Assembly: GCA_035406685.1 (NCBI GenBank)
Contig: DAONLM010000039.1
Coordinates: 1-17,476 of the forward strand
Origin: DAONLM01 sp035406685
GTDB taxonomy: Bacteria > Spirochaetota > GWE2-31-10 > MWDO01
Length of the DNA stretch: 17,476 bases
Reading direction: 5' to 3'
Made by a program: the position numbers and the translations under genes. This document shows positions 1 to 8,478 of the stretch, one piece after another; positions within the stretch are counted from its first letter, which is position 1; each line of letters opens with the position of its first letter. Under the pieces are notes generated by a model. The model had not been told where the DNA came from, ran no database searches, and saw nothing but the letters and a program-made list of their open reading frames with translations.

Positions 1-1233
1 ATGAAAATTCTATTGGTAAATACATTAGATAATTATGGAGGTGCTGCAAGAGCCTGTTATAGATTGCACAAAGCATTACTAGAAGAAGGCATTGATAGTA
101 AAATGCTTGTGCAATTAAAGACCGGAGATGATTGGACAGTTTTAGGCCCTCGAACAGACATGGAAAGATCCATGGGCAAGGTTAGATCAATTATTGAGAA
201 AATTCCTTTGAAAAAATATAATATTAATGTGACATTTAGTTTAAATATATCACCTTTTAGCCCTGTTGTAGAGAGGATTAATGAGATTAATCCAGATATA
301 GTTCATTTACACTGGGTTAATGATGGTTTTCTTAAAATAGAAAATATTCCTAAAATAAAACCTCCAATCATCTGGACAATGCATGATATGTGGCTATTTA
401 CTGGGGGATGCCATTATGATGAATATTGTGATAGGTTTAAAAAGAATTGTGGGAGATGTCCTGTTCTTAATAGTAATAAAGAGAATGATTTGAGTAGAAA
501 AACATGGAATAGAAAAAACAAAGCGTTTTCTAAAATAAAAAATATGTTAATTGTAGGTCCTGGTAAATGGCATACAGAATGTGCTAAAGATAGTTTATTA
601 TTAAAAAATAGAAAAATATGGAATATTCCGAATCCAATTGATACTAATGTATTTAAACCTTTTGATAAAATAAAAGCAAGAGAATTGTTTGGACTACCTA
701 TTAATAAAAAATTAATATTATTTGGTGCTATGAGTAATACAGACAAAAGAAAAGGATTAAAAGAATTAAAGGAGGCTTTACATAAGATTAAAAATATAAA
801 TGACATAGAACTTGTTATATTTGGAAGTAGCCCACCAGAAAAAGAGATAGACTTTGGATTTAAGAGTTATTACCTTGGAAGACTCAATGATGATCCAAGT
901 CTTGTTGCTTTATATAATGCAGTAGATATTGTGATAAATGCAAGTCATCAAGAAAACCTTTCAAATGTTATTATGGAGAGTATCTCCTGTGGGAAACCGG
1001 TTGTTGCATTTAATATTGGTGGTAATCCAGATATGATTGATCATCAGATAAACGGCTATCTTGCAAAGCCATTTGATACAGATGATCTTGCAAATGGGAT
1101 AAAGTGGGTTTTGAATAATCCAGATTATAATGAATTGTGTAAAAATGCACGGGAAAAAGTATTAAATAATTTTGATAAAAAAATTGTTGTAAAAAGATAT
1201 ATTGAACTCTATAAAGAGATATTAAAAAATTAA
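1..1233 (+). CDS. GT4-family glycosyltransferase (GT-B fold)
   Basis: This 410-residue protein probably transfers a sugar from a nucleotide-sugar donor onto a growing surface glycan on the cytoplasmic side of the membrane. The N-terminal half begins with a beta strand and a glycine loop (N11-YGGAARA) typical of GT4 acceptor domains. The C-terminal half has the donor-binding EX7E motif, E318 and E326, inside HQENLSNVIMES, followed by CGKPVVAF and a GG loop. After HDMW (128-131) lies a cysteine cluster, C137, C143, C150 and C153, which I recall as characteristic of a subgroup of capsule/O-antigen GT4 enzymes and which may bind metal. Length is normal for the family. The gene begins at the first base of the window, so its Shine-Dalgarno site and promoter cannot be seen. 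A 77-bp gap with a weak hairpin separates it from the next gene. The family call is secure; donor and acceptor are unknown. Confidence 0.9.
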   Translation: MKILLVNTLDNYGGAARACYRLHKALLEEGIDSKMLVQLKTGDDWTVLGPRTDMERSMGKVRSIIEKIPLKKYNINVTFSLNISPFSPVVERINEINPDIVHLHWVNDGFLKIENIPKIKPPIIWTMHDMWLFTGGCHYDEYCDRFKKNCGRCPVLNSNKENDLSRKTWNRKNKAFSKIKNMLIVGPGKWHTECAKDSLLLKNRKIWNIPNPIDTNVFKPFDKIKARELFGLPINKKLILFGAMSNTDKRKGLKELKEALHKIKNINDIELVIFGSSPPEKEIDFGFKSYYLGRLNDDPSLVALYNAVDIVINASHQENLSNVIMESISCGKPVVAFNIGGNPDMIDHQINGYLAKPFDTDDLANGIKWVLNNPDYNELCKNAREKVLNNFDKKIVVKRYIELYKEILKN

Positions 1234-1254
1234 TTGAAAAATTGATTTTTTTTT
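1224..1254 (+). terminator. AT-only hairpin with T-run after the GT4 gene
   Basis: A 12-bp stem (1224-1235 with 1240-1251, one G-T wobble) closes a GAAA loop and runs into a T tract ending at 1254. It overlaps the stop codon of the preceding gene. The geometry is that of an intrinsic terminator, but the stem is almost entirely A/T, so it may be only a partial terminator or attenuator. Confidence 0.35.
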
Positions 1255-1272
1255 GATATAGTTTTGATATAG
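1251..1272. repeat. Tandem 11-bp direct repeat
   Basis: The unit TTTTGATATAG occurs twice back to back (1251-1261 and 1262-1272) in the gap before the second glycosyltransferase gene. The first copy overlaps the T-run of the adjacent hairpin. It may be a slippage product or part of a regulatory site. I could not fit a clean -35/-10 pair with normal spacing. Confidence 0.6.
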
Positions 1273-1310
1273 TAAAGAAGAAATCTTTTATTTAAATTTC
1301 AAGGTAAAAT

Positions 1311-2231
1311 ATGAATTTAGCCCCAATTACTCTTTTTGTTTACAAGAGAGTAGATCATCTTATTAAAACTGTGGCAGCCTTAAAGAATAACGATTTGGCA
1401 ACCGAAAGCGAATTGATAATATTTTCAGACGGTCCAAAGGGTGAATTTGACTCTGATAAAGTAAAAGAAGTAAGAGAATATATTAAAAAAATAGATGGTT
1501 TCAAAAGATTACAGATAATAGAAAGAGAAAAGAACTTTGGCTTGGCAAATAATATTATAGAGGGAGTTACAGAAGTCGTAAACAATTATGGAAGAATAAT
1601 AGTCCTTGAAGATGATCTTGTAATTTCTCCATATTTTTTAAGATTTATGAATAGTGCTCTTAATATATATGAAAAAGAGAATAGAGTAATATCTATTCAC
1701 GGGTATGTATATAATATTAAAGGATTACCAGAGACATTCTTTTTAAGAGGGGCTGATTGTTGGGGATGGGCAACATGGAAGAGAGGTTGGGATCTTTTTG
1801 AAAAAGATGGGGAAAAATTACTTACCGAATTAAAAAAAAAGAAACTTACAAGAGAATTTGATTTTAATGGTGGATATCCATATACTAAAATGTTAGAAAA
1901 GCATATAAAAGGCAAAAATGATTCATGGGCAATTAGATGGTATGCGAGTGCTTTTTTAAAAGAGATGCTTACCCTATATCCGGGAAAATCTTATGTTCAA
2001 CATATTGGATATGATTATAATTCCAGCAATGCAAGATTTAGAACAAAATTTTTAGATACAGAAATAAAAAAAGATTTTACTGATATAGAAAAAATAGAAA
2101 TAAAAGAGAATATTGAAGCAAGAAGAAAAATAGAAAAATTTTTATCTAATTTTACAATAAGATACAGAATAGAAGTAATTTCTAATATTATCTCTGAGTC
2201 TTTAAAAAGGGTTGTGGGATGGAAAAAATAA
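1311..2231 (+). CDS. GNT-I/GT2-like glycosyltransferase (GT-A fold)
   Basis: This 306-residue protein is probably a nucleotide-sugar-dependent glycosyltransferase for surface polysaccharide. It opens with PITLFVYKRVDHL, the usual start of bacterial GNT-I-like enzymes. IIFSDGPKG follows near residues 36-44, and the acidic metal-binding motif is E100-D-D-L. A tryptophan-rich segment, GADCWGWATWKRGW (about 147-160), is a hallmark of this subgroup. A Shine-Dalgarno AAGG lies at 1301-1304, six bases before the ATG. The 3' end overlaps the next gene by 13 bp, which implies translational coupling. It is the first gene of a tightly packed run to 8354. The GT-A assignment is confident; the sugar and linkage cannot be told from sequence. 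Confidence 0.87.
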   Translation: MNLAPITLFVYKRVDHLIKTVAALKNNDLATESELIIFSDGPKGEFDSDKVKEVREYIKKIDGFKRLQIIEREKNFGLANNIIEGVTEVVNNYGRIIVLEDDLVISPYFLRFMNSALNIYEKENRVISIHGYVYNIKGLPETFFLRGADCWGWATWKRGWDLFEKDGEKLLTELKKKKLTREFDFNGGYPYTKMLEKHIKGKNDSWAIRWYASAFLKEMLTLYPGKSYVQHIGYDYNSSNARFRTKFLDTEIKKDFTDIEKIEIKENIEARRKIEKFLSNFTIRYRIEVISNIISESLKRVVGWKK

Positions 2232-3022
2232 AAAAAATATTAAAATTAATACTACCTCCTATTTTTCTTGATTTTTTAAGAAGGATAAATAGATACGGAT
2301 GGCATGGTAATTATAAGACATGGGGAGAAGCAAGCAGAAAATCAACTGGTTATAATAATAATATCATATTTGAAAAGGTAAAAGAGGCAAGTTTAAAAGT
2401 AAAAAATTGTGAAGCAATTTATGAAAGGGATGGCTGTATATTTGATAAAATAGAATATTCATGGCAATTATTGTGTGGAATACTATATGCTAAGGCAAAA
2501 TATAATAATTTAAGTATTCTTGATTTTGGCGGAAGTCTTGGAACTATCTATTATCAGAATAGAAAATTTTTAAATGGCTTAGATTTAAAATGGGGGATAG
2601 TGGAACAGAAATTCTTTGTTGATATTGGCATTAAAGAATTTCAGGATAATGTATTAAGATTTTATTATGATGTAGATAGTTGTATAAAAGATATAAAACC
2701 AAATGTTTTGATTATTTCAAATACTATTCAATATATTGAAAATCCATATGAATTACTTGACAAACTATTAGTAAATAATTTTAAGATTATAATAATTGAT
2801 AGAACTCCATTTTTAGATAAAGAAGAAGAGGACAAAATAAAATTACAGATTGTCCCACCAAATATTTATAAAGCATCGTATCCTTGCTGGATTTTTAATG
2901 AGAAAAAATTTATTTATTATTTTGAGAAAAAAGGTTATGAAATAATAGAAACTTTTGAGGATTCTCTACCAAAATATGGTAATTTTTCATTTAAAGGAAT
3001 GATTATGGAGAAAAAAGGATAA
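2219..3022 (+). CDS. TIGR04325-type SAM-dependent methyltransferase
   Basis: This 267-residue protein matches the putative methyltransferase family TIGR04325 (LIC12133 family), often found in O-antigen and capsule clusters. Visible family features in order: WHGNYKTWGEA (about 28-38), the STGY segment, YERDGC, the SAM-binding motif I as L101-D-F-G-G-S-L-G, and WGIVEQKFFVDIG. The N-terminal 20 or so residues are basic and hydrophobic and may associate with the membrane. The likely role is methylation of a sugar or glycan terminus; the substrate is not known for the family. The start ATG lies inside the end of the upstream gene, preceded by AAAAAGGG at good distance. The next gene follows after 2 bp, so this sits mid-operon. 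Confidence 0.85.
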   Translation: MEKIKKILKLILPPIFLDFLRRINRYGWHGNYKTWGEASRKSTGYNNNIIFEKVKEASLKVKNCEAIYERDGCIFDKIEYSWQLLCGILYAKAKYNNLSILDFGGSLGTIYYQNRKFLNGLDLKWGIVEQKFFVDIGIKEFQDNVLRFYYDVDSCIKDIKPNVLIISNTIQYIENPYELLDKLLVNNFKIIIIDRTPFLDKEEEDKIKLQIVPPNIYKASYPCWIFNEKKFIYYFEKKGYEIIETFEDSLPKYGNFSFKGMIMEKKG

Positions 3023-3024
3023 AA

Positions 3025-3963
3025 ATGTATTATTATTGCACACTTTTTGATAGCAACTATCTTAGCCGGGGACTTGCAATGTATGACTCTCTTAAAAAAT
3101 CTAGTAAAAACTTTTATCTTTATATATTTGCGTTTGATGATAGATGCTATAAAATTTTAACAAAATTAAAACTTGAGCATGTAAAAGTGGTATCTCTTAA
3201 AGAGTTTGAAGATGAAGATTTGTTAAAAATAAAGAATACAAGAACAAAACAGGAATATTGCTGGACAGCAACACCTTCTATCATAAAATATTGTATTGAA
3301 AAATATAATATCTCTCATTGCACATATATAGATGCTGACCTCTATTTCTTTAAAGATCCTTCCATTCTTATAGAAGAGATGGGGGATAAATCAATACTTC
3401 TTACAGAGCACAGATATACTCCTATCTATGATAGAACAAAAAAAAGTGGCATATATTGTGTTCAATTTATGACATTTAAAAATAATGAAGAAGGCTTAAA
3501 GGCATTAAATTGGTGGCGAGATGCTTGCTTAAATTGGTGCTATGTTAGAATAGAAAATGGAAAATTTGGTGATCAGAAATATCTTGATGATTGGCCAGAA
3601 AGATTTAAAGGTGTTCATGTTTTAAAAAACATAGGCGGGGGCGTTGCTCCATGGAACATTCAGCAATATGATATAACTAAAAATGATTTTGAATTAGTAT
3701 TTTATCATTTTCATAGCGTTAAATTTTTAAAAAATAATAAAGTAGACTTAGGAAGGTTTTATCTTTCTAAAAAAAATATTGATTTTCTTTATAAGCCATA
3801 TTTAAAACAACTATTAGAGATTAATAATAGATTAAATGAGATAGAAGAATATGATTATAATGGAACTATAAAGAAACTAACAACAAAAGAATACATTATA
3901 AATTTAATAAGAATGTTTTTAGGAATATATAATATTTATGATCTAAAAAAATTGTTAAAATAA
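3025..3963 (+). CDS. GT8-like glycosyltransferase with DAD motif
   Basis: This 312-residue GT-A-type protein starts with YYYCTLFDSNYLSRGLAMYDSL, a nucleotide-sugar-binding beginning seen in glycogenin/GT8-like and related bacterial polysaccharide enzymes. The metal-binding DXD motif is D103-A-D105-L-Y-F-F, ending the predicted donor domain. GDQKYLDDWPERF (about 187-199) and the GGGVAPWN segment (about 210-217) are conserved in the group I recognise as sugar transferases of polysaccharide clusters. The Shine-Dalgarno AAAGGA (3014-3019) lies inside the end of the preceding gene, five bases from the ATG. The exact CAZy family cannot be fixed by eye, so GT8-like is the safe description. A role in adding one sugar of the repeat unit is inferred from the motif and context. 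Confidence 0.8.
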   Translation: MYYYCTLFDSNYLSRGLAMYDSLKKSSKNFYLYIFAFDDRCYKILTKLKLEHVKVVSLKEFEDEDLLKIKNTRTKQEYCWTATPSIIKYCIEKYNISHCTYIDADLYFFKDPSILIEEMGDKSILLTEHRYTPIYDRTKKSGIYCVQFMTFKNNEEGLKALNWWRDACLNWCYVRIENGKFGDQKYLDDWPERFKGVHVLKNIGGGVAPWNIQQYDITKNDFELVFYHFHSVKFLKNNKVDLGRFYLSKKNIDFLYKPYLKQLLEINNRLNEIEEYDYNGTIKKLTTKEYIINLIRMFLGIYNIYDLKKLLK

Positions 3964-3983
3964 ATTGATAGGAGAAAACAAAA

Positions 3984-4712
3984 ATGCTTAAAAAATTAAA
4001 AAATTATTATTATAAAAAGCAGTTTAATCCAGGAATAATTGGTATTTTTATCAACCCATTTTATTTTTCAAGAAAAGAATTATATAAAAATATTTCAAAA
4101 TTAAGTAAACATATAAATGGTAAAATTCTTGATATTGGCTGTGGAATAAAACCCTATCAACATCTCTTTAATTATGAAGAATATATTGGACTCGAATGGG
4201 ACACAGAAGAAAACAGAAGACTTAAAAAAGCTGACTTTTTTTATGATGGAAAGGATTTTCCTTTTGAAAATGAGACTTTTGATAGTATAATCTCCACTCA
4301 GGTATTAGAGCATATTTTTGAGCCAGAAATTTTTCTAAAAGAGATGAATAGGATTTTAAAACCTAACGGAAATATTTTATTATCATTGCCTCTCACTGGC
4401 CAAGAACATGAACAGCCATTTGATTATGGTAGATACACTTCATTTGGGATAAAATATTTACTGGAAAAGAATGGATTCTCTATTATTGAATTAAAAAAAA
4501 GTGCCTGTGGATTAAAGGCGATTTTTCAATTGATAAATGACTATATCTATAGGATTACCTCAACAAGAATTAGAATTTTAGATATAATTATAAGATTCTT
4601 TTTAATTACTCCGGTAAATATAATCGGGAGTATATTGTCATTTATATTACCAAGAAATCAGGATATATATCTTGATAATGTTGTGGTTGCAAAAAAGATA
4701 AGAGGTGCGTAA
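3984..4712 (+). CDS. Class I SAM methyltransferase (Methyltransf_11 type)
   Basis: This 242-residue protein has a Rossmann-fold methyltransferase core. Motif I is I-L-D50-I-G-C-G, an acidic residue ending the second strand lies in YIGLEWD, and FDSIISTQVLEHIFEP is the motif II/III region typical of Methyltransf_11. NRILKPNGNILLSLP is the following post-motif segment. A hydrophobic C-terminal part (about 197-230, IIIRFFLITPVNIIGSILSFIL) suggests membrane contact. Similar proteins occur in glycan clusters, where they may methylate a sugar or lipid-linked glycan. A good Shine-Dalgarno AGGAG lies at 3970-3974. The stop codon is immediately followed by the next ATG. Family confidence is high; the substrate is unknown. 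Confidence 0.88.
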   Translation: MLKKLKNYYYKKQFNPGIIGIFINPFYFSRKELYKNISKLSKHINGKILDIGCGIKPYQHLFNYEEYIGLEWDTEENRRLKKADFFYDGKDFPFENETFDSIISTQVLEHIFEPEIFLKEMNRILKPNGNILLSLPLTGQEHEQPFDYGRYTSFGIKYLLEKNGFSIIELKKSACGLKAIFQLINDYIYRITSTRIRILDIIIRFFLITPVNIIGSILSFILPRNQDIYLDNVVVAKKIRGA

Positions 4713-5618
4713 ATGGGAAAAATGCAAAGATTTACTTCAGAGGAAATAAAAGATTTTGTTACAAAACCTTTATTTAATGATAGAACTATTTTAAATAAAG
4801 ATCCAGATTATCCAAAGATCTCCATTGTTACCCCATCATACAATCAGGCTCAATTTCTTGAGAGAACTATTCTTAGTGTCTTAAATCAAAACTATCCAAA
4901 CCTTGAATATATAATTATTGATGGTGGTTCAACTGATGGAAGTGTTGATATAATAAAGAAATATGAAAAATATATAAGTTATTGGGTAAGCGAAAAGGAT
5001 AGAGGACAAAGTCATGCTTTAAACAAAGGATTTAGTAAGGCTACTGGCATTCTTGTTGGCTGGCAGAATTCTGATGATATATACTTACCTAATGCATTTA
5101 AAAAGGTTGTCGAAGTTTATAAAAGAAATAGTAAATATGATGTCTATTTTGGAAATGTGTATTTTATAAATGAAAACGAGGAAATAATAGATGAAATGAG
5201 ATTTGTGCCCTTCAGTCTTTTTTCTCATTGTTATGATAGGATAATGGCATCAAATCAGAGTGTATTTATTAAAAGAGAGGCACTTATTTATACAAATGGA
5301 GTTAATGAAAATTTGAGATTTATTATGGATTTCGACTTATGGCTAAAATTAGGAGAAACCAGAAAAAGATTTTGTTTTATTAGAGAATATTTAGGTTCAT
5401 TCAGATATCATAAAGAAGCAAAAACTGCTACTATTATAAATATTGGAAATAAGGAAGCAAAAGATTTATTAGAAAACAAAAATATAAAAAGGGATTCATG
5501 GTATGGTAAAATATTTAAAAAGATAAGTCTTATCAGACGCACATTATACTATTTTATCCAGGGAGATTGGGATTATATTTCCCGTGGTATAAAAAAAAGG
5601 ATCTTTAAGGCAATGTGA
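4713..5618 (+). CDS. GT2-family glycosyltransferase
   Basis: This 301-residue inverting GT2 (GT-A) enzyme probably adds a sugar to the surface glycan. The first domain contains YPKISIVTPSYNQAQFLE (33-50), the nucleotide-binding D70-GGSTDGS, DRGQSHALNKG (about 96-106) and the metal-binding N119-S-D-D122. The region MDFDLWLKLG holds the acidic residues expected of the acceptor/catalytic part. It resembles glycosyltransferases that often occur in bacterial polysaccharide clusters. The ATG directly follows the stop codon of the methyltransferase gene, and AGGTG at 4703-4707 provides the ribosome site. An internal ATG at 4722 is possible but less well placed. The 26-bp gap after it contains only the next gene's Shine-Dalgarno site. 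Confidence 0.92.
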   Translation: MGKMQRFTSEEIKDFVTKPLFNDRTILNKDPDYPKISIVTPSYNQAQFLERTILSVLNQNYPNLEYIIIDGGSTDGSVDIIKKYEKYISYWVSEKDRGQSHALNKGFSKATGILVGWQNSDDIYLPNAFKKVVEVYKRNSKYDVYFGNVYFINENEEIIDEMRFVPFSLFSHCYDRIMASNQSVFIKREALIYTNGVNENLRFIMDFDLWLKLGETRKRFCFIREYLGSFRYHKEAKTATIINIGNKEAKDLLENKNIKRDSWYGKIFKKISLIRRTLYYFIQGDWDYISRGIKKRIFKAM

Positions 5619-5639
5619 ATGGCTAATAAATTATATTCG

Positions 5640-5644
5640 AAGGA
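5640..5644 (+). promoter_or_regulatory. Shine-Dalgarno site setting the start at 5651
   Basis: AAGGA ends directly against an upstream in-frame ATG at 5645, which is too close to serve it. It lies six bases before the ATG at 5651, the normal distance. The longer start would therefore be non-functional, and the protein should begin MKKLIGF. Confidence 0.6.
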
Positions 5645-5650
5645 ATGCAA

Positions 5651-7237
5651 ATGAAAAAACTAATAGGTTTTTTAATCACAAAAGAAAAAAAAGAAATAAA
5701 TATTGACATTTTCAATGCAGGGTTAAAATTAATTCATTTTAAACATAGTGATTATTTTATTTATTTATGGGGAATTGGGGATATTGATAATTGTAAAATA
5801 AATGAAAAATATTCTCTTTCTTTTCCTTTAAGCGACAATTTACTTGATAGAAATGTTATTATTTATATTGAAAAAGATAAAATTATTGTAGAAAATGATT
5901 GGCTGGGATCTATTCCTGTGTTTTATAGTTCAAAAGAACTAATTGTTTCTACAATTGCCAACTTTTGTATAAAGAATAAAAAGATTCATAATGAAGGATT
6001 AAGTAATTTTTGTGAATTTGGCTATAGTGTGTTTGAGCAAACTATTTTTGAAGAAGTTAAATTTATGAGATATTTTTCAAAACTTATCATTACGGAGAAT
6101 AATATTGAAATAGATTATAAAGAAGATTTTGTTTTAAACGAAGAAATCTTCAAAGATAAAAAAACAACTGATGAAGTTATTCAAAAAATGCAAAATTATA
6201 TATGGAATATAGAATCTCAAACATCTGGTGAAATAATCATACCTACTTCAGGAGGGTATGATAGTAGAATTCTTAATTATTTAGTTAAAGATAAAAATAG
6301 AATTAGAAGTTTTACATATGGAATAAGTAAAAATCAATATCAAAGTAGTGAGGTGGTTTATGCGAAGAAACTATCCGAAATACTTAATATTTACTGGGAA
6401 CAGATAGATCTTAAAGAGTATCATAAATATATTGATCAATGGTTTGCTATTTATGGAATATCAACTCATCTTCATGGTATGTATCATATAGAATTTTATA
6501 CAAAAATATTAAAAAAGCATAAATTTTTAAATCCAACTTTATTAAGTGGTATTGTTGGTGATTTATGGGCCACTGGAAATAAATTTAAACCTATAAGAAA
6601 TCCCAAAGAAATAATACATCTTGGATATACGCATGGGCTGAATCTTGATTTAAAATATTTGCTTATTAACAGTAAGGAAGAATTAAAGAAAAAATTTTTT
6701 TCGGAACTCAAAGAATATCTTCAAAATGATAGATTAAGATCTATCTTCGTCATAAGAACAAAAATAATACTTATTTCATATTTGACACAAATTCCAGAAT
6801 ATTTTGGAATACCAGTCTGGACACCTTTTTTAAATTTTGAAATTGTCCATACTATTTTAAGTCTTTCCGATGAACAAAGAGAAAATAGAATCTGGCAAAG
6901 AATTTTTTTCAGGAATCAGGGTATAAATATTGAAGAGATGAATTTAAATTGTGCAAAAAGTAATAGATTAGATTATGAAACAGCTAGAAATTATATATTT
7001 GAACCATTAAGTATAAAGTTACTAAAAAATTATATTTCTACAAAAAGAATAAATGAGATTAATAACATTCTAAATAAAAAAAAGTCATTTTTTAATACGA
7101 TTAAAAATGAAATTTTGTTTATTCCTAAAGTTGGCGGTATTTTACGGAGATTAGGATTTAAAAATGAATATTTAACAGCCTTATATGAATATTATACTAT
7201 TAAAGCAATAGAAAAAGGATTAAAGTATGAGTATTAG
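5651..7237 (+). CDS. Asparagine-synthase-like PP-loop protein lacking the glutaminase Cys
   Basis: This 528-residue protein resembles asparagine synthetase B. The ATP-pyrophosphatase (PP-loop) motif is S200-G-G-Y-D-S-R, followed by RSFTYG, YAKKLSEILN and LLSGIVGDLW, all in the order of the AsnB C-terminal domain. The first 110 residues look like a relic class II amidotransferase domain (VFYSSKELIVSTIANF), but the protein starts MKKL and not MC, so the catalytic cysteine is absent. It cannot hydrolyse glutamine by the normal route; free ammonia, another amine, or adenylation alone are possible. Related proteins in glycan clusters are thought to amidate or aminoacylate sugars; that is inference here. 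It overlaps the CapA-like gene by 11 bp. An alternative start at 5645 has no usable Shine-Dalgarno spacing. Confidence 0.8.
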   Translation: MKKLIGFLITKEKKEINIDIFNAGLKLIHFKHSDYFIYLWGIGDIDNCKINEKYSLSFPLSDNLLDRNVIIYIEKDKIIVENDWLGSIPVFYSSKELIVSTIANFCIKNKKIHNEGLSNFCEFGYSVFEQTIFEEVKFMRYFSKLIITENNIEIDYKEDFVLNEEIFKDKKTTDEVIQKMQNYIWNIESQTSGEIIIPTSGGYDSRILNYLVKDKNRIRSFTYGISKNQYQSSEVVYAKKLSEILNIYWEQIDLKEYHKYIDQWFAIYGISTHLHGMYHIEFYTKILKKHKFLNPTLLSGIVGDLWATGNKFKPIRNPKEIIHLGYTHGLNLDLKYLLINSKEELKKKFFSELKEYLQNDRLRSIFVIRTKIILISYLTQIPEYFGIPVWTPFLNFEIVHTILSLSDEQRENRIWQRIFFRNQGINIEEMNLNCAKSNRLDYETARNYIFEPLSIKLLKNYISTKRINEINNILNKKKSFFNTIKNEILFIPKVGGILRRLGFKNEYLTALYEYYTIKAIEKGLKYEY

Positions 7238-8354
7238 ACTTTTTGCTTGTGGTGATATTGTAAACTACACAAATAATGAAAATTTTATAAACAAAGAATT
7301 AAAAGATATTATAAAAAATTGTGATTTTGCTATTGCAAATTTTGAGGCTCCTATATACCATAAAGATATGGTTCCTATTCCGAAAGCAGGTCCTTATGTA
7401 TATCAATCAAGAGAATCAATTAAATATTTAAAACAAAGTGGTTTTAATATTGTTTCACTTGCAAATAATCATATATATGATTATGGGCAAAGAGGGTTGG
7501 AAGAAACAATAAATGAATTAGAAAAAAATGAGATTCTTTATGTTGGAGCGGGTAAAAATTTTTATGAAGCTTACAATGTAAAAATTGTTGAGAAAAATGG
7601 CCTAAAAATAGGCTTTCTTGCTGCCTGTGAAAATGAGTTTGGCTGTCTTTATGAATACAAAGAAAGAGGTGGATATCCATGGATTTTCCATCCTCTTATA
7701 GAGGAGAAAATAAGAGAATTAAAACCCAAATTGGATTTTTTAGTTTTTATTGCACATGCAGGAGTAGAAGATATCCCTATTCCTTTGAAAGAATGGAGAG
7801 AGAAATACAAACGTTTATGTGATCTTGGAGTTGATGTGGTTATTGGGCACCATCCCCATGTTCCACAGGGCTATGAGAAATATAATAATTCTTTTATTTT
7901 TTATAGTCTTGGAAATTTTTATTTTGATATCCCGGTTTTTGTAAAAAAAGAAGATGATAGTTATAGCGTGATAATAAATTTTTTTGAGAATAAGACAATT
8001 AATTTTGATATTATATATCATAAAAAGGAAAATTTTCAGGTAAGAAAAGTTAAAGAAAATGAACTAAAATTTAATATTATTGATTTAAATAATTTATTAC
8101 AAAATAACTATGAAGAAAGATACAATAAAATTTGCATAGAATTATTTAAAAAATATTATTATTCTTATTATGTAATGGCTATAAAAAAATCACTTAAATC
8201 AGTGATATTTTCAATAATAAAAAAATTTTTAAAAAGAAAAAATTTTGATTCTCAAAAGCTTTTGCTTTTACATAATATTCGGATAGATTCGCATAGATTT
8301 GTGGTGCAGCGGGCACTTAGTTTAATGTATGAAGAAATGAGAGGGGTAAAATAA
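7227..8354 (+). CDS. CapA-family (PGA_cap) metallophosphatase-fold protein
   Basis: This 375-residue protein shows the CapA/PGA_cap signature in order: CGD10, ANFE40, SLANNH82-x2-D85-x-G, IAHAG, IGHHPHVPQG (207-215) and YSLGNF-x-F-D. These histidines and acidic residues line the two-metal site of calcineurin-like phosphoesterases. CapA is needed for poly-gamma-glutamate capsule in Bacillus, but most homologues sit in other polysaccharide clusters with unknown reactions. No signal peptide or transmembrane segment is evident, so it is probably cytoplasmic or peripheral. The C-terminal 100 or so residues are basic and tyrosine-rich and not recognised. The start overlaps the PP-loop gene, with AAGGA at 7215-7219. 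It is the last intact gene of the glycan operon. No convincing terminator was found just after it. Confidence 0.88.
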   Translation: MSIRLFACGDIVNYTNNENFINKELKDIIKNCDFAIANFEAPIYHKDMVPIPKAGPYVYQSRESIKYLKQSGFNIVSLANNHIYDYGQRGLEETINELEKNEILYVGAGKNFYEAYNVKIVEKNGLKIGFLAACENEFGCLYEYKERGGYPWIFHPLIEEKIRELKPKLDFLVFIAHAGVEDIPIPLKEWREKYKRLCDLGVDVVIGHHPHVPQGYEKYNNSFIFYSLGNFYFDIPVFVKKEDDSYSVIINFFENKTINFDIIYHKKENFQVRKVKENELKFNIIDLNNLLQNNYEERYNKICIELFKKYYYSYYVMAIKKSLKSVIFSIIKKFLKRKNFDSQKLLLLHNIRIDSHRFVVQRALSLMYEEMRGVK

Positions 8355-8478
8355 AAGAAGATGTTATGATAAAACAAATAAGGTGAACTTAAAAAGGGTA
8401 AAGATAGTATCATATTTTGTAGGAAATATCCAATAGGATAAATATATAGCAAAAAGTTTTTAAATAGTAATTTTTAAT

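Noticed and set aside
414..806. Minus-strand open frame of 130 codons
   Set aside because: It lies opposite the donor-linker part of the GT4 gene, has no recognisable motif or ribosome site, and is Leu/Phe-rich as expected of antisense to Lys/Asn-rich coding DNA.
8383..8436. Short plus-strand frame from GTG reading VNLKRVKIVSYFVGN, considered as a truncated glycosyltransferase start
   Set aside because: Only 17 codons before a stop, with no continuing homology in other frames that I could follow. Too short to support.
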